Translations under genes and position numbers: made by a program | In this document: positions 33,601 through 43,413 of the stretch, piece by piece | Numbering within the stretch: the first letter of the stretch is position 1 | Layout: each line of letters starts with the position of its first letter | From: Clostridiaceae bacterium BRH_c20a | GTDB taxonomy: Bacteria; Bacillota; Peptococcia; Peptococcales; BICA1-8 | Direction: 5' to 3' | DNA length: 64,000 nt | NCBI GenBank assembly: GCA_000961765.1 | Contig: LADT01000002.1 | Location: forward strand, 62,001-126,000 | Notes under the pieces: generated by a model | Databases searched by the model: none | What the model saw: only the letters and a program-made list of their open reading frames with translations | Told to the model about the DNA's origin: nothing

Positions 33601-35199
33601 TCACTCCCCTTTTTCATCATCTAAAGGAGAAATACTGATATCTACACCTTTTTGCCGCAACATAACCTTATATTGTTCCGTAGTAAAATGTTTATTAGCC
33701 CGCCCGATAACGACATTTACTCCGCAATTAATTACTCCTGATACTTTAATATATCCGTCTTCAAGTTCCTTAATTTGCTCCTCTAGCTTTTGTTTAATTA
33801 AGGATAAATCTTCCTCCTGTTTTTCTAATTGACTTTTTGTGAGAAGTAATTTAGTTAATAATGTATTTTTATCTGCAGGAAGATTGCCTATTTTTTCTTT
33901 TAAGTCGCCTAAAAGTTTTATTCCTTTCACTGTTTTTTCATAGTTTCCTTTTGAATGTACAAGTTGTCCACAGACATCTTTATATTCTAAACGCAGTTCC
34001 GGTTTTAGTCCGACTTCTATAGTTGTAAAAGTTGCAAGATTTGAACCCATATTTTTGCAAATCAGGGCTTTACCCGCCCGACAAATACCTCCTACTACTA
34101 AACCTTTTCTTCCACCAACCTGTATTGTTGATCCACTGTTTACAATGCTATGCATAACTGCTTCATTAACTATAACATCTTCACCAGCACTGATATGGGC
34201 ATATTCCACGAAATTACAGTAAACACTACCTGAAGCTTCGACTTGACTCTTTTTTAGTCCCCTGACTCCTTTTTTGATAAAAATATTCCCGGAAGCAAAA
34301 ACGTGTCCACCTTCTACACTCCCGTATATTTCCACATCACCCTTGGCTTTAACACTAAAACCATCTTTAATATTACCTTTTATCACTACATTTCCTACAA
34401 AATCAATATTCCCGGTAGAAAAATCAACATCACTGTTCACCTCAAAGACAGGTAGTACCGAAATCCGACGATCTGCTATTACAACATGACCCTCACAGCT
34501 AGCATATCCTTTTAAACAATCTTCTGATAAGACTAAATTTTTACCTATAGGAAGAATAGCATCTTTTCCGTTTAAGGCAGGTATCTCCCGTCCAGTAATT
34601 GTAATACCTGGCGTTCCTTTTGTTGCAGGGATTTTCTCAACTAGAAGTTGTCCTTTTTGTACGATTTGAATTAAACTAATATTATAAAAATCCACTTTTC
34701 CATTTTCTAATTCCTTCGGTTTTATTTTTAACCCTTTTTCATGAAAATAGTATTTTATCTCTGCATTATTACCTGCCATTGGTTCGCGACCTTTGGCAAT
34801 AGGCAGCCTTCTAACAAGCTTATTTTCTGCTATTGCAATCATAATTTTTACTTCATCAACACCATAGGTAACCCCTCTACTGATTAACATACCTTTTATA
34901 TCAGACAAATTTGTTTTCTGTTGACCCTCAATGGCTGGGAAAATCGTCAAATATGCGTTTAATAAATGTTCATCAACCTCAACATCAAATATTTCACCTA
35001 AATCTAAATTCAAACTATCAGTTAGCTTAAATGGCTCTAATGAATTTGCCGCAATCCATTGTTCCAGTGTTTGGTAGTTTATTTGTACTTTTCTTAATGT
35101 CAATTCTTTTTTTAGTATAGCTAGAACTGGTTCCCTGTCCTCAGTGTCCGTGGTTACATATAACCCATCTTTTTTTAATATAAATCTATATAAGTCTAT
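33601..35199 (-). CDS. FapA-family (DUF342) polymer-forming protein
   Basis: About 532 residues if translation starts at an AUA codon at 35199, or 500 residues from TTG at 35103. The central part is a series of short beta-helix-like repeats (VNSDVDFSTGNIDFVGNVVI, KGDVEIYGSVEGG, ASGSVYCNFVEYA). A C-terminal coiled coil follows (TKSQLEKQEEDLSLIKQKL). The AUA has AGGAGGTG at an ideal seven bases. The 32 codons between AUA and TTG read as normal protein (RFILKKDGLYVTTDTEDREP). The TTG has no ribosome-binding site. Members of this family occur in flagellar operons, but the exact function is not established. Confidence 0.8.
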   Translation of the reverse strand: MDLYRFILKKDGLYVTTDTEDREPVLAILKKELTLRKVQINYQTLEQWIAANSLEPFKLTDSLNLDLGEIFDVEVDEHLLNAYLTIFPAIEGQQKTNLSDIKGMLISRGVTYGVDEVKIMIAIAENKLVRRLPIAKGREPMAGNNAEIKYYFHEKGLKIKPKELENGKVDFYNISLIQIVQKGQLLVEKIPATKGTPGITITGREIPALNGKDAILPIGKNLVLSEDCLKGYASCEGHVVIADRRISVLPVFEVNSDVDFSTGNIDFVGNVVIKGNIKDGFSVKAKGDVEIYGSVEGGHVFASGNIFIKKGVRGLKKSQVEASGSVYCNFVEYAHISAGEDVIVNEAVMHSIVNSGSTIQVGGRKGLVVGGICRAGKALICKNMGSNLATFTTIEVGLKPELRLEYKDVCGQLVHSKGNYEKTVKGIKLLGDLKEKIGNLPADKNTLLTKLLLTKSQLEKQEEDLSLIKQKLEEQIKELEDGYIKVSGVINCGVNVVIGRANKHFTTEQYKVMLRQKGVDISISPLDDEKGE

Positions 35200-35227
35200 T
35201 CTTCCACACCTCCTATTCTTAAATTAA

Positions 35228-35989
35228 TTAAAGAGAAAACACCAGTTTCATTTTTCCTTTCATCTTTAAAATAGCCTTTTTATGAATTTGAGATATCCGC
35301 CCTTCTGTTAATTCCAAAATCTTGCTGATTTCCTTTATTGTTAATTCCTCATAATAAAATAGAGTGATTACTAATTTTTCCTTTTCATTTAAACCAAGTA
35401 AAGCTTTTTCTAAATGTATCTTCATTTCGTCTTTTTCAAGACTCTCAATAGGATCTGGGCTTGTATTATCTGGTAAAAAGTCACCAAAAGTGAAGAAATC
35501 ACTTTCGCCATTATCTATTGGCTGTTCTAAAGATATTATTGACAAGTTACCTACAACTTGAAGTTGTTTTTCCAATTCATCTTTACTTATTCCCATAAAT
35601 TCCGCCACTTCATAATCAGAAGCACTTCTTCCAAGTTTTTGTTCTAGTAAGAAATAGGCCTTTTCAATTTCTTTAGCTCTTCTTCTTAAGGATTGGGGGG
35701 CCCAATCCATCTTTCTTAAACCATCAATAATTGATCCTCTTACTCTTAAAACTGCATAACCTTCAAAGTTATTGTTTTGCTTAGGATCATATTTATTTAT
35801 TGCATCAATAAGCCCAAAAGAACCATAAGATAAAAGGTCATCAAAATCAACACTACCCGGTAAGCCGTAATAAATTCTTTGAGCACAATACTTTATTAGA
35901 GGGGCATATGATAATATTAAATGCTCCCTATTTTCGCCACTGGGATTATTAAAGAATTGCTGCCACAGTTCTTTTCTGTCATCCATCAC
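35228..35989 (-). CDS. sigD: Flagellar RNA polymerase sigma factor SigD (FliA/WhiG family)
   Basis: A 253-residue sigma-28 factor for late flagellar, motor and autolysin genes. Region 2 shows SVDFDDLLSYGSFGLIDAINKYDP and RVRGSIIDGLRKMDWAP. Region 3 shows AKEIEKAYFLLEQKLGR, and region 4.2 shows LTIKEISKILELTEGRISQIHKKA. Length is normal. It is the last recognised flagellar regulator of the operon, after cheD, as in Bacillus. No flgM lies in the window. Confidence 0.96.
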   Translation of the reverse strand: MMDDRKELWQQFFNNPSGENREHLILSYAPLIKYCAQRIYYGLPGSVDFDDLLSYGSFGLIDAINKYDPKQNNNFEGYAVLRVRGSIIDGLRKMDWAPQSLRRRAKEIEKAYFLLEQKLGRSASDYEVAEFMGISKDELEKQLQVVGNLSIISLEQPIDNGESDFFTFGDFLPDNTSPDPIESLEKDEMKIHLEKALLGLNEKEKLVITLFYYEELTIKEISKILELTEGRISQIHKKAILKMKGKMKLVFSL

Positions 35990-36001
35990 ACCACTCCCGA
36001 T

Positions 36002-36484
36002 TTAGACAATCTTTTCCCCTTGATTAATTGTTTTAATATGCAGTTTACCGTTTTCCGGATCAAAGGTTATTGTTCTTCCAAAATTACCTCCAGTATCTTC
36101 AGCCACAATTCTAATCCGCAACAGTTCTAAATGTTTTTTTACAGCTTCAGTATTTCTATCACCAATTCTCATAATACTACTTGTACCAGCAAAATTAAAC
36201 ATTTGGGCACCACCGGCAATTTTAGCAAAAATACGACTTTTTTCTGCACCTAAAACAAGCATTTTGTTTATTATCTCAACTAATGCTGTGTCAGCATATT
36301 TTGCTTTATTTTGGTTGTTTCTGGCCTGTGCACTATCTGGAAGCATAATATGTGCAAGCCCTCCCACTTTGCTTCCTGTGTCATAGAGACAAATACCCAC
36401 ACACGAGCCTAAACCGGTTGTAATTAGTTTTTGAGGTGCTTTACAAACAGCAAGATCAGCCATGCCAACTTTAATTACATCCAT
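36002..36484 (-). CDS. cheD: Chemoreceptor glutamine deamidase CheD
   Basis: A 160-residue enzyme that deamidates receptor glutamines and stimulates CheC. The catalytic Cys motif GLGSCVGICLYD (about 25-36) and the His motif GLAHIMLPDS (about 42-51) are present. It abuts cheC at a single base junction, matching the functional CheC-CheD partnership. Confidence 0.95.
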   Translation of the reverse strand: MDVIKVGMADLAVCKAPQKLITTGLGSCVGICLYDTGSKVGGLAHIMLPDSAQARNNQNKAKYADTALVEIINKMLVLGAEKSRIFAKIAGGAQMFNFAGTSSIMRIGDRNTEAVKKHLELLRIRIVAEDTGGNFGRTITFDPENGKLHIKTINQGEKIV

Positions 36485-37099
36485 TTAAAATACAACTCCT
36501 AATTCCCTAAACATAATTTCTAAAGAACCTGGTTCTGGTAAAAGGAAAAAATGCCCCTTGACTTCCTTTTCTTCTTCCTCAAATACACTTTCAATTACAA
36601 GAGCATAATCACTTACTTCTCCATAAAGCTGTAAAACATTTCCCAAAATTGCTCCTACCATATCAAAAGCAAGGGCAGGCACCGAAGGATTAAACTCCAT
36701 GTTCGTGAACCCGCTTAAAGCAGTTAAATATGACCCGGCTAATATATTTGTAACTTCCTTTAAAGCCGATATATCCAACTCATCTAAAGTTATAGTTGCT
36801 GTTTCTTGCTTACCAACTAGAATTTTTAAAAATAACTTTAGACTTTCTTCAGGTATCACAAAAAGTATACTCATTGGTGCCTTTGCCTCAACCTGCAAAT
36901 ATCCTCCCGCCACAGGGGTGTCATCACCACCCATTAGTTCTACAACTTGGGAGAAAGGTAAAATAAATATATTGGGGACAGACATATTTATTTTTTTATT
37001 GAGCAGGGTAGACAAAGCTGTTGCAGCATTTCCTGCACCTATATTTCCAATTTCTTTTAAAGCATCTTTTTGTAAACAATTTAGTTGTTCAAAATCCAT
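36485..37099 (-). CDS. cheC: CheY-P phosphatase CheC
   Basis: A 204-residue CheC/FliY-family protein. Both phosphatase half-sites are intact: ALKEIGNIGAGNAATALS (about 13-30) and ALKEVTNILAGSYLTALS (about 110-127), each with the Glu and Asn residues. It dephosphorylates CheY-P and is regulated by CheD. It follows cheW by five bases. Confidence 0.95.
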   Translation of the reverse strand: MDFEQLNCLQKDALKEIGNIGAGNAATALSTLLNKKINMSVPNIFILPFSQVVELMGGDDTPVAGGYLQVEAKAPMSILFVIPEESLKLFLKILVGKQETATITLDELDISALKEVTNILAGSYLTALSGFTNMEFNPSVPALAFDMVGAILGNVLQLYGEVSDYALVIESVFEEEEKEVKGHFFLLPEPGSLEIMFRELGVVF

Positions 37100-37104
37100 T
37101 TAAC

Positions 37105-37566
37105 TCACTCCTTAGAATTAGCTGTTTTGTCATTGTTTTCAGACCCTAACTCTAAAATTTCTTGTAAATCAAGTAAAATAATTAAACGGTTATCATGTTT
37201 TCCCACTGCCTGAACATATTTATTGTCTAAAAACTCAATTAGATTAGGTTCTTCAATATTTTCTTTAGTAATCCGTTGTACTTCTGTAACACTATCCACT
37301 ATAATCCCGACTTTTAAATCAGAAACATTAAGAATAATAATCCTGGTATTGTTATCATTATTTTTTTCTTCATTTATTCCGAATCTTTTTCGCAGGTTAA
37401 CTACCGGTACAACATTACCTCTTAGATTAATTACCCCGGTAAGATAACTTTGTGCTTTGGGAACCCTTGTAACCAAAGTGGGGCGAATTATTTCCTGAAC
37501 GTTTAAAATATTGACCCCATACTCTTCATTTGCTAAGCGAAATGCAACAATTTGAATATCATCCAT
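37105..37566 (-). CDS. cheW: Chemotaxis coupling protein CheW
   Basis: A 153-residue SH3-like protein linking receptors to CheA. Features are FRLANEEYGVNILNVQEIIR (about 9-28), VPKAQSYLTGVINLRGNVVPVVNLRKRFG in part, and VGIIVDSVTEV. The length is normal with a polar C-terminal tail. It starts 13 bases after the cheA stop codon. Confidence 0.96.
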   Translation of the reverse strand: MDDIQIVAFRLANEEYGVNILNVQEIIRPTLVTRVPKAQSYLTGVINLRGNVVPVVNLRKRFGINEEKNNDNNTRIIILNVSDLKVGIIVDSVTEVQRITKENIEEPNLIEFLDNKYVQAVGKHDNRLIILLDLQEILELGSENNDKTANSKE

Positions 37567-37579
37567 CTATATACCCCCT

Positions 37580-39547
37580 CTAAAACAGTGTTCCTACATC
37601 TAGAATTAAGGAAACCTTACCATCACCTAGGATAGCAGCACCAGCAATTCCCGGTATACCTAAAAGCAGTTTCCCTAAAGATGTGATTACTATCTCCTGT
37701 TGTCCTATTAACTCGTTGACAACTAACCCTATCTGTTTTTCACCTTTTCTTACCACAACCACATAAACTTCTTCGGAGTTTTCAGTGCCTCCAGCCTCAA
37801 AAATTTCTGATAATCGTATTAAGGGTAAGACTTTACCCCGTAAAACCATTACTTCCTGACCTTGTATATTCTTTATCAAGTCATCGGTAATACCAGTAGT
37901 TTCATCAATATTAGCAAGAGGTACAGCATATATTTCAGTCCCTAGTTTTACTAGTAGGGCCTGAATAATAGCCAAGGTTAATGGTAATTTAATAGTAAAC
38001 TTTGTTCCTTCACCTTCTCTATTTTCTACATACACTTTTCCACTCAAAGCTTGGATTTTCGATTTTACTACATCAAGGCCTACTCCCCTACCCGAAACAT
38101 CAGTAATAGTACTTGCGGTACTAAAGCCTGGACTAAAAATTAAATTAAGGATGCTGTTTTGGTCCATTTGTTCAAGCTCTTTATTTGTTACAACACCTTT
38201 TTCTAAAGATTTTTCTTTAATTTTATTAAGGCTTATTCCTTGTCCATCATCTTGAACAATAATAACAACAGAATTTCCTTCTTGTCTTGCAATAAGCCTT
38301 AAAGTACCAACCTTATTTTTACCTTTACCATTTCTTATTTCAGGATTTTCAATTCCGTGGTCAATAGCATTTCGTAATAAATGAACCAAAGGATCTCCGA
38401 TCTCATCTATAACTGTTCTATCTAATTCTGTTTCTTTACCTTCTAAGATTAAATTAACCTCTTTTCCAAGCTCTTTAGAAAGGTCTCGAACCATTCTAGG
38501 GAACCGGTTAAATACCTGTTCTATTGGCACCATCCGAACATTCATAACTACATTTTGCAGATCTGTTGTTATTCTATCAATTTGTTCCACCGTTTCATTT
38601 AAAGACGCTACATCATTTGTCCTAAAAATCTGTTCTAGTCTGGTTTTATTAATTACTAATTCTCCTACTAAGTTCATTAAGTTATCTAATTTATTTATAT
38701 CAACCCGAACTGTTTGGTGAATTTTTGTCTTAACATTATTTGTTATTTCTTTAGTTTCTTCTTGATCCAAGCCCACATCTGCATTCTCAGCATTTTCTGT
38801 ATTATCATAGCTATAAATCTCAAGCTTACCTATTGATATCTCACTAATTTGATTAATTATTTTTAGAATATTTTCCTTATCTTTATTAGATACAAAATAA
38901 ACTGTAAATTGATTATCAAACTTTTCATCTTCCAAATCCTGGGAACTAGGTACAGATTTTATTATTTCCCCAATTGCCTCTAGACTTTTAAAGACCATAA
39001 AAACCCTGACTGATTTCATAACACAATCAGACGATATATTTATCAAGCATCTATAAATATTTAAATTTTGTTTTTGTGCTTCAATTATTACTTTTTGCTC
39101 ATATTCATTTAATTCTTTCCAGGAGTTATTTGCTAATTCATTAATAGTATCAATATTGATGTTATGAGTAGGGTTTTCAAAATTATTTAATTGAATAATT
39201 AAATACGAGATATCAATTTCTTTCTTTTTACCTTGGATAATGTTTTCTAGCATTTGCTCTAAAGTATCCACACAGGCAAATAATAAATCACTTATTGCAG
39301 AAGAAAGAACTAAATCCTTTTCCCGGATTTTCACTAATAAACTCTCCATTTTATGGGTAAGTTCTGTGATCTGCTCAAAACCCATGGTTGCAGCCATCCC
39401 TTTCATGGTATGGGCCGCCCGAAATATCTCATTTATAGGTCCATCATCACCAGGTTTTTTTTCAATCTTTAGTAAGCCTTCATTTAATAATTGTAAATGT
39501 TCCCGTGTTTCCTCGATAAACAACTCCATATACTCACTTTTATTCAT
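37580..39547 (-). CDS. cheA: Chemotaxis histidine kinase CheA
   Basis: A 655-residue kinase. The P1 phosphotransfer domain carries AAHTMKGMAATMG (phospho-His near residue 46). A P2-like CheY-binding domain lies around 165-245. Dimerisation helices P3 are near 275-340. The ATPase domain P4 has LLRNAIDHGIEN, DDGQGI and GRGVGLDVV. A CheW-like P5 domain ends the protein. All catalytic boxes are intact. Confidence 0.97.
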   Translation of the reverse strand: MNKSEYMELFIEETREHLQLLNEGLLKIEKKPGDDGPINEIFRAAHTMKGMAATMGFEQITELTHKMESLLVKIREKDLVLSSAISDLLFACVDTLEQMLENIIQGKKKEIDISYLIIQLNNFENPTHNINIDTINELANNSWKELNEYEQKVIIEAQKQNLNIYRCLINISSDCVMKSVRVFMVFKSLEAIGEIIKSVPSSQDLEDEKFDNQFTVYFVSNKDKENILKIINQISEISIGKLEIYSYDNTENAENADVGLDQEETKEITNNVKTKIHQTVRVDINKLDNLMNLVGELVINKTRLEQIFRTNDVASLNETVEQIDRITTDLQNVVMNVRMVPIEQVFNRFPRMVRDLSKELGKEVNLILEGKETELDRTVIDEIGDPLVHLLRNAIDHGIENPEIRNGKGKNKVGTLRLIARQEGNSVVIIVQDDGQGISLNKIKEKSLEKGVVTNKELEQMDQNSILNLIFSPGFSTASTITDVSGRGVGLDVVKSKIQALSGKVYVENREGEGTKFTIKLPLTLAIIQALLVKLGTEIYAVPLANIDETTGITDDLIKNIQGQEVMVLRGKVLPLIRLSEIFEAGGTENSEEVYVVVVRKGEKQIGLVVNELIGQQEIVITSLGKLLLGIPGIAGAAILGDGKVSLILDVGTLF

Positions 39548-39562
39548 TTGACCACCTCCAGA

Positions 39563-40636
39563 CTATAAGATTAGATTTAAGCTTTTGATAATTTCGTTAG
39601 GAATATTAAATAAGGGAACTATCTTGTCCACACATCCTGCTTGTATAGCTGCTTTAGGCATTCCGTAAACAACACAGGTATTTTCCGCCTCGGCTATAGA
39701 AATACAGTTTTTTTGTTTTAAATTAATAAGCCCATCCCTTCCGTCATGACCCATACCGGTCATTATTACAGCTACGACTTTATTAATATCTGTTTTGGCC
39801 ACTGAATTAAACAAAGCATCTACTGAGGGTCTATGACCTGTAATCAATGGTCCCTGGTGTATGTATAAGTATGGCTGACAAATATTTTTTACCTTTACTT
39901 CCATTTGATAATTACCCGGTGCGATGTATACAACACCTGGTTTAATTTCCTCACCGTTTTCTCCCTCTTTTACTTCTAAATGAGTTAAACTGTCTAGTCT
40001 ATGGGCTAAAGACTTTGTAAAACCAGGAGGCATGTGTTGAACTACAAGAATAGCGGCATTTGTTATTTCTTTTAAATTCTCGATAAGTTTATGCAGAGCT
40101 TTAGGTCCTCCCGTTGAAGTACCAATTAATACCAAGGGGAAACCTAGTTGACTAGAATCATTTTTTATAAATGGCTTATTAACTAAAGTCTTTTCTACAT
40201 TAATACTTAAAGGAGGATTATATAATTGCTTTAAATTAGCCTTGGAGGCAAGTATTATTTTTTCTACGATTTCCTTTTCTACTTCATGAATATTTAAAGA
40301 TATTGAACCTCCGGGTTTTTGTACAAAGTCAATAGCACCCTTAGCTAAGGCTTGGATAGTTATATCAGCTCCGGCTTGAGTTAATGAACTAAGCATAATT
40401 ACTGGTGTAGGAGCAATAGTCATGATTTTTTCTAAAGCCTCTAAGCCGTTCATTTCAGGCATCTCTACATCTAAAGTAATTACATCTGGATTTAGTAAAC
40501 TTAATTTGGCTATAGCATCCTTTCCATTTCTGGCAGTCCCCGCCAATTCAAGATTACTATCTTTAATTACAATGTCGGAAATTACTTTTCGCATAAAGGC
40601 TGAGTCATCTACAACTAAGACCCGGATCCTGGACAT
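39563..40636 (-). CDS. cheB: Receptor methylesterase CheB
   Basis: A 357-residue response regulator with methylesterase output. The receiver has VDDSAFMRKVI and the phospho-Asp in VITLDVEMPEMNG (about residue 56). The esterase triad lies in IGTSTGGPKAL (Ser), VQHMPPGFTKS (His) and MTGMGHDGRDG (Asp). The cognate methyltransferase cheR is not in this window. The ATG follows a weakly spaced GGGG site. Confidence 0.96.
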   Translation of the reverse strand: MSRIRVLVVDDSAFMRKVISDIVIKDSNLELAGTARNGKDAIAKLSLLNPDVITLDVEMPEMNGLEALEKIMTIAPTPVIMLSSLTQAGADITIQALAKGAIDFVQKPGGSISLNIHEVEKEIVEKIILASKANLKQLYNPPLSINVEKTLVNKPFIKNDSSQLGFPLVLIGTSTGGPKALHKLIENLKEITNAAILVVQHMPPGFTKSLAHRLDSLTHLEVKEGENGEEIKPGVVYIAPGNYQMEVKVKNICQPYLYIHQGPLITGHRPSVDALFNSVAKTDINKVVAVIMTGMGHDGRDGLINLKQKNCISIAEAENTCVVYGMPKAAIQAGCVDKIVPLFNIPNEIIKSLNLIL

Positions 40637-41283
40637 TACAACACCCCTTTTCGGATCAGTTCTCTTTGTCGCTCGAAAACATATTTTATTAATTTATCTA
40701 TAATCTTTTCAGGAACATCAAGATATTTGATTCCAATCAAATATCGTTGATTATTATCTTTTTCTTCAGTATAAACCCGCATAACCTTTGCAGTGCATGA
40801 AATAATCTCAGTAGGAAGAAATACATTTATTTTTAAAATATCCCCTTTTATTAGTTTGCTTTTTGAAACAAACTGGGCACCACCACCACTTAAATCACGA
40901 ATAAAGGCCTTTTTGAAAGCATCCTCATTAGCTAATTTATATTCTAACTGCAGATTAGTTGGAACTCTTACAGAAAGCCGTCTCTGAACCTTTTTTTTCT
41001 TATAAGGCCATTCTAAAAAAACTAAAGGAATAGGTTCAAAAGTACGGTCTCTTACTTTGCAGTAGTAAGCATAGGAGGCTGAGTTATCCCAATGCCAAAG
41101 TATTACCTCCTGACCGGGTCTTAAAGGTACATAGTTTCCTTTATCAATAGGCATCCCAATAGCTATACCCTCTTGTTTAATATCTTCAACCCTAGTCCTA
41201 TATGTATCACTAAAATCTGTATTTAGTTCTACTTCAATTTCTATAATCTGATTGATTTTTAAAAAATCCAACATCAAGCTCAC
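40636..41283 (-). CDS. YcgR-like PilZ-domain flagellar brake protein
   Basis: A 215-residue protein with an N-terminal YcgR-like domain (about 1-95) and a C-terminal PilZ domain. The c-di-GMP-binding features are RRLSVRV (about 105-111, RxxxR type) and RDLSGGGAQFV (about 132-142, D/NxSxxG type). Members bind c-di-GMP and slow the motor or switch. Its stop codon shares one base with the cheB start, inside the fla/che operon, which ties motility control to c-di-GMP. Confidence 0.88.
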   Translation of the reverse strand: MSLMLDFLKINQIIEIEVELNTDFSDTYRTRVEDIKQEGIAIGMPIDKGNYVPLRPGQEVILWHWDNSASYAYYCKVRDRTFEPIPLVFLEWPYKKKKVQRRLSVRVPTNLQLEYKLANEDAFKKAFIRDLSGGGAQFVSKSKLIKGDILKINVFLPTEIISCTAKVMRVYTEEKDNNQRYLIGIKYLDVPEKIIDKLIKYVFERQRELIRKGVL

Positions 41284-41317
41284 CTACCCCATTGACAAAA
41301 ATAAACACAATACAATG

Positions 41318-42211
41318 CTATGTCTTAAAAAAGGAAACAATCTTATAAAAATAATCTTTAAGACCATTGGCTTGATTAGTCTCATAAAGCTGATTACACA
41401 TTTTAGAAGCTAAACTATAAATTCCATCAGCAGCTTTTGAAGTAGGACTATCTAATAAAAATGGCTGCTGTTTTTTTACAGCTAATGGCACAGCCTTATC
41501 ATCAAGTATAAATCCGAATATTTCTAATTTGCAATTTTTTAAAAATCTACTAACAACAATTTTCAGCTTATTAGCTGCAATTTCCCCTTCTTCATAATCA
41601 ATGGCCTTATTAATAACTAATTTTATAACACCTATATATTTATGTTTGTTTAAGGTTTTTATTAAACCATATGCATCAGTAAGGGAAGTAGGTTCCGGAG
41701 TTGTTATTACAATAATTTCATCGGCAGCTAATGTGAAGTTTAAAACACTTTTTGAAATACCAGCCCCGGTATCAATTAATAAATAATCACTTTCCTTTTC
41801 CAAAGATGAAAGTTTTAATAAGAATCTTTCTAGCTCCCATTCTTTTAAATCAGCAAGCTCAGAAATCCCTGAACCACCAGGTATTATTTTAATACCATTT
41901 GGTCCTTCTAAAATAATATCAGCAATATCCTTTTCTCCATTAATAACGTGATATAAGTTGAATTTAGGTGAGACACCAAGAATAACATCAATATTTGCTA
42001 AACCTAAATCAGCATCTAATATTAGAACACGTTGTCCAAATTCAGCCAAAGCTAAACCTAAATTTAAGGTAAAATTTGTTTTTCCTACACCACCTTTGCC
42101 TGATGCAACAGTAATAACCTTGGTGAACTTTTCATTACCACTTAAATCATGCTCTGCCTTCATTTTTAAGTTCTTAGTCAATGCCCTTAATCGGTCAAGT
42201 TGGGAACTCAT
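41318..42211 (-). CDS. flhG: Flagellar number regulator FlhG (MinD-like ATPase, YlxH)
   Basis: A 297-residue ParA/MinD-type ATPase. The deviant Walker A VASGKGGVGKTNFTLNLG (about 35-52), LILDADLGLANIDVILG and the switch-II region LLIDTGAG are present. It regulates flagellar number and placement with FlhF. A four-base overlap with flhF shows coupling. Confidence 0.94.
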   Translation of the reverse strand: MSSQLDRLRALTKNLKMKAEHDLSGNEKFTKVITVASGKGGVGKTNFTLNLGLALAEFGQRVLILDADLGLANIDVILGVSPKFNLYHVINGEKDIADIILEGPNGIKIIPGGSGISELADLKEWELERFLLKLSSLEKESDYLLIDTGAGISKSVLNFTLAADEIIVITTPEPTSLTDAYGLIKTLNKHKYIGVIKLVINKAIDYEEGEIAANKLKIVVSRFLKNCKLEIFGFILDDKAVPLAVKKQQPFLLDSPTSKAADGIYSLASKMCNQLYETNQANGLKDYFYKIVSFFKT

Positions 42212-43413
42212 CTGGCACCATCCCTTAAAATAAGTTGAGCAATTTTATCTTGATCTGCTATTTCAATGTCATCAGGAACACTCTGTCCGGTAGTTACATA
42301 GGAAAGATACTTTTTGGTTTTTTGAATAACATTTAATATTGGACCATAAGTAGAAGTTTCATCAAGTTTAGTGAATATTATTCTATTAAAATTTAATTTT
42401 TCATATTTTACAACTATTTCCAACATATCTTTATATTTAGTAGTTGCACTTAAAACCAAAAATATTTCATCAGGTTCGGCTGCATCCAAAAAACCTTTTA
42501 ATTCGCCCATTTGTAAAGCATGTTTATGACTACGACCGGCGGTATCTATAAAAATCAGATCTTTATCAGAATGATTTATAATACTGTTTTTCATGTTTTG
42601 AGGGGTGAATACAACTTCTACTGGAATTCCAATAATGTCACCAACTGTTTTTAGCTGTTCAACGGCAGCTATTCTATATGTATCAGAAGTAATTAGAGCA
42701 ATACTTTTTTGATTATTTAAAGCAAAATTTGCGGCTAATTTAGCAATAGTTGTAGTTTTTCCCACTCCGGTAGGCCCTACCAAAGCCAAAACTTGTTGTT
42801 TTCTTTTTTTATGAATAATAATTGGTTTAGGTTTTTTAATTATGCGGCAAATATTATCTAAAAATTGCATTCTAATAAATTCCATATCTTCATATTTGGC
42901 AGGAGGAACGCTATCTAAAGATTTCTTAATCAACCTTTTGGCTAGTTTTCCTTCAACTTCATTATCTATTAAACAATGATAAAAATGCTCTCCTACTTTA
43001 TTTAAACCGATATTTAAACTGGCGTTTTCAATCTGTTCCATCATTTCCTGCATCAACATTCTCATATCTTGCAGTTCATTGGAACCGTTTTTTAAATTTA
43101 TCTCTAAGTCATTTTCTATTAATTTTTCCTCAATTTCACTTATTTCTGAGATATCTTTTTGCTCAGTAACCTGTGGCCAAACAATTTGTTTTTTACTTTC
43201 CGGAATTTCTTTTGGCGTTGGAGGAGGAGCATGTACAGGATATTCATTATCAGTTGCTGCAGTTACCTCTACAAATTCTTTAGCAAAAAGACCCAGAAAT
43301 CCGCCTTCCTTAAATCTTCGGGTATGAAGGATGACCGCTTCTTTTCCCATTTCAATCTTAACCTGCAACATAGCTTCTTGAATATTATTTGCCACAAATC
43401 TTTTTACTCGCAT
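42208..43413 (-). CDS. flhF: Flagellar SRP-like GTPase FlhF
   Basis: A 401-residue protein with a B domain at the N-terminus (MRVKRFVANNIQEAM), a variable acidic linker, then an N-G GTPase module. The P-loop ALVGPTGVGKTTTIAKLAAN (about 211-230), TSDTYRIAAVEQL, DTAGRSHK and TKLDET are intact. FlhF positions the flagellar base at the membrane. It abuts flhA. Confidence 0.95.
   Translation of the reverse strand: MRVKRFVANNIQEAMLQVKIEMGKEAVILHTRRFKEGGFLGLFAKEFVEVTAATDNEYPVHAPPPTPKEIPESKKQIVWPQVTEQKDISEISEIEEKLIENDLEINLKNGSNELQDMRMLMQEMMEQIENASLNIGLNKVGEHFYHCLIDNEVEGKLAKRLIKKSLDSVPPAKYEDMEFIRMQFLDNICRIIKKPKPIIIHKKRKQQVLALVGPTGVGKTTTIAKLAANFALNNQKSIALITSDTYRIAAVEQLKTVGDIIGIPVEVVFTPQNMKNSIINHSDKDLIFIDTAGRSHKHALQMGELKGFLDAAEPDEIFLVLSATTKYKDMLEIVVKYEKLNFNRIIFTKLDETSTYGPILNVIQKTKKYLSYVTTGQSVPDDIEIADQDKIAQLILRDGAR

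Noticed and set aside
36699-37103. A 134-codon open frame on the plus strand opposite cheC
   Set aside because: It is entirely antisense to cheC, whose protein is clearly conserved. It has Ser/Thr/Ile-rich shadow composition and no ribosome-binding site.
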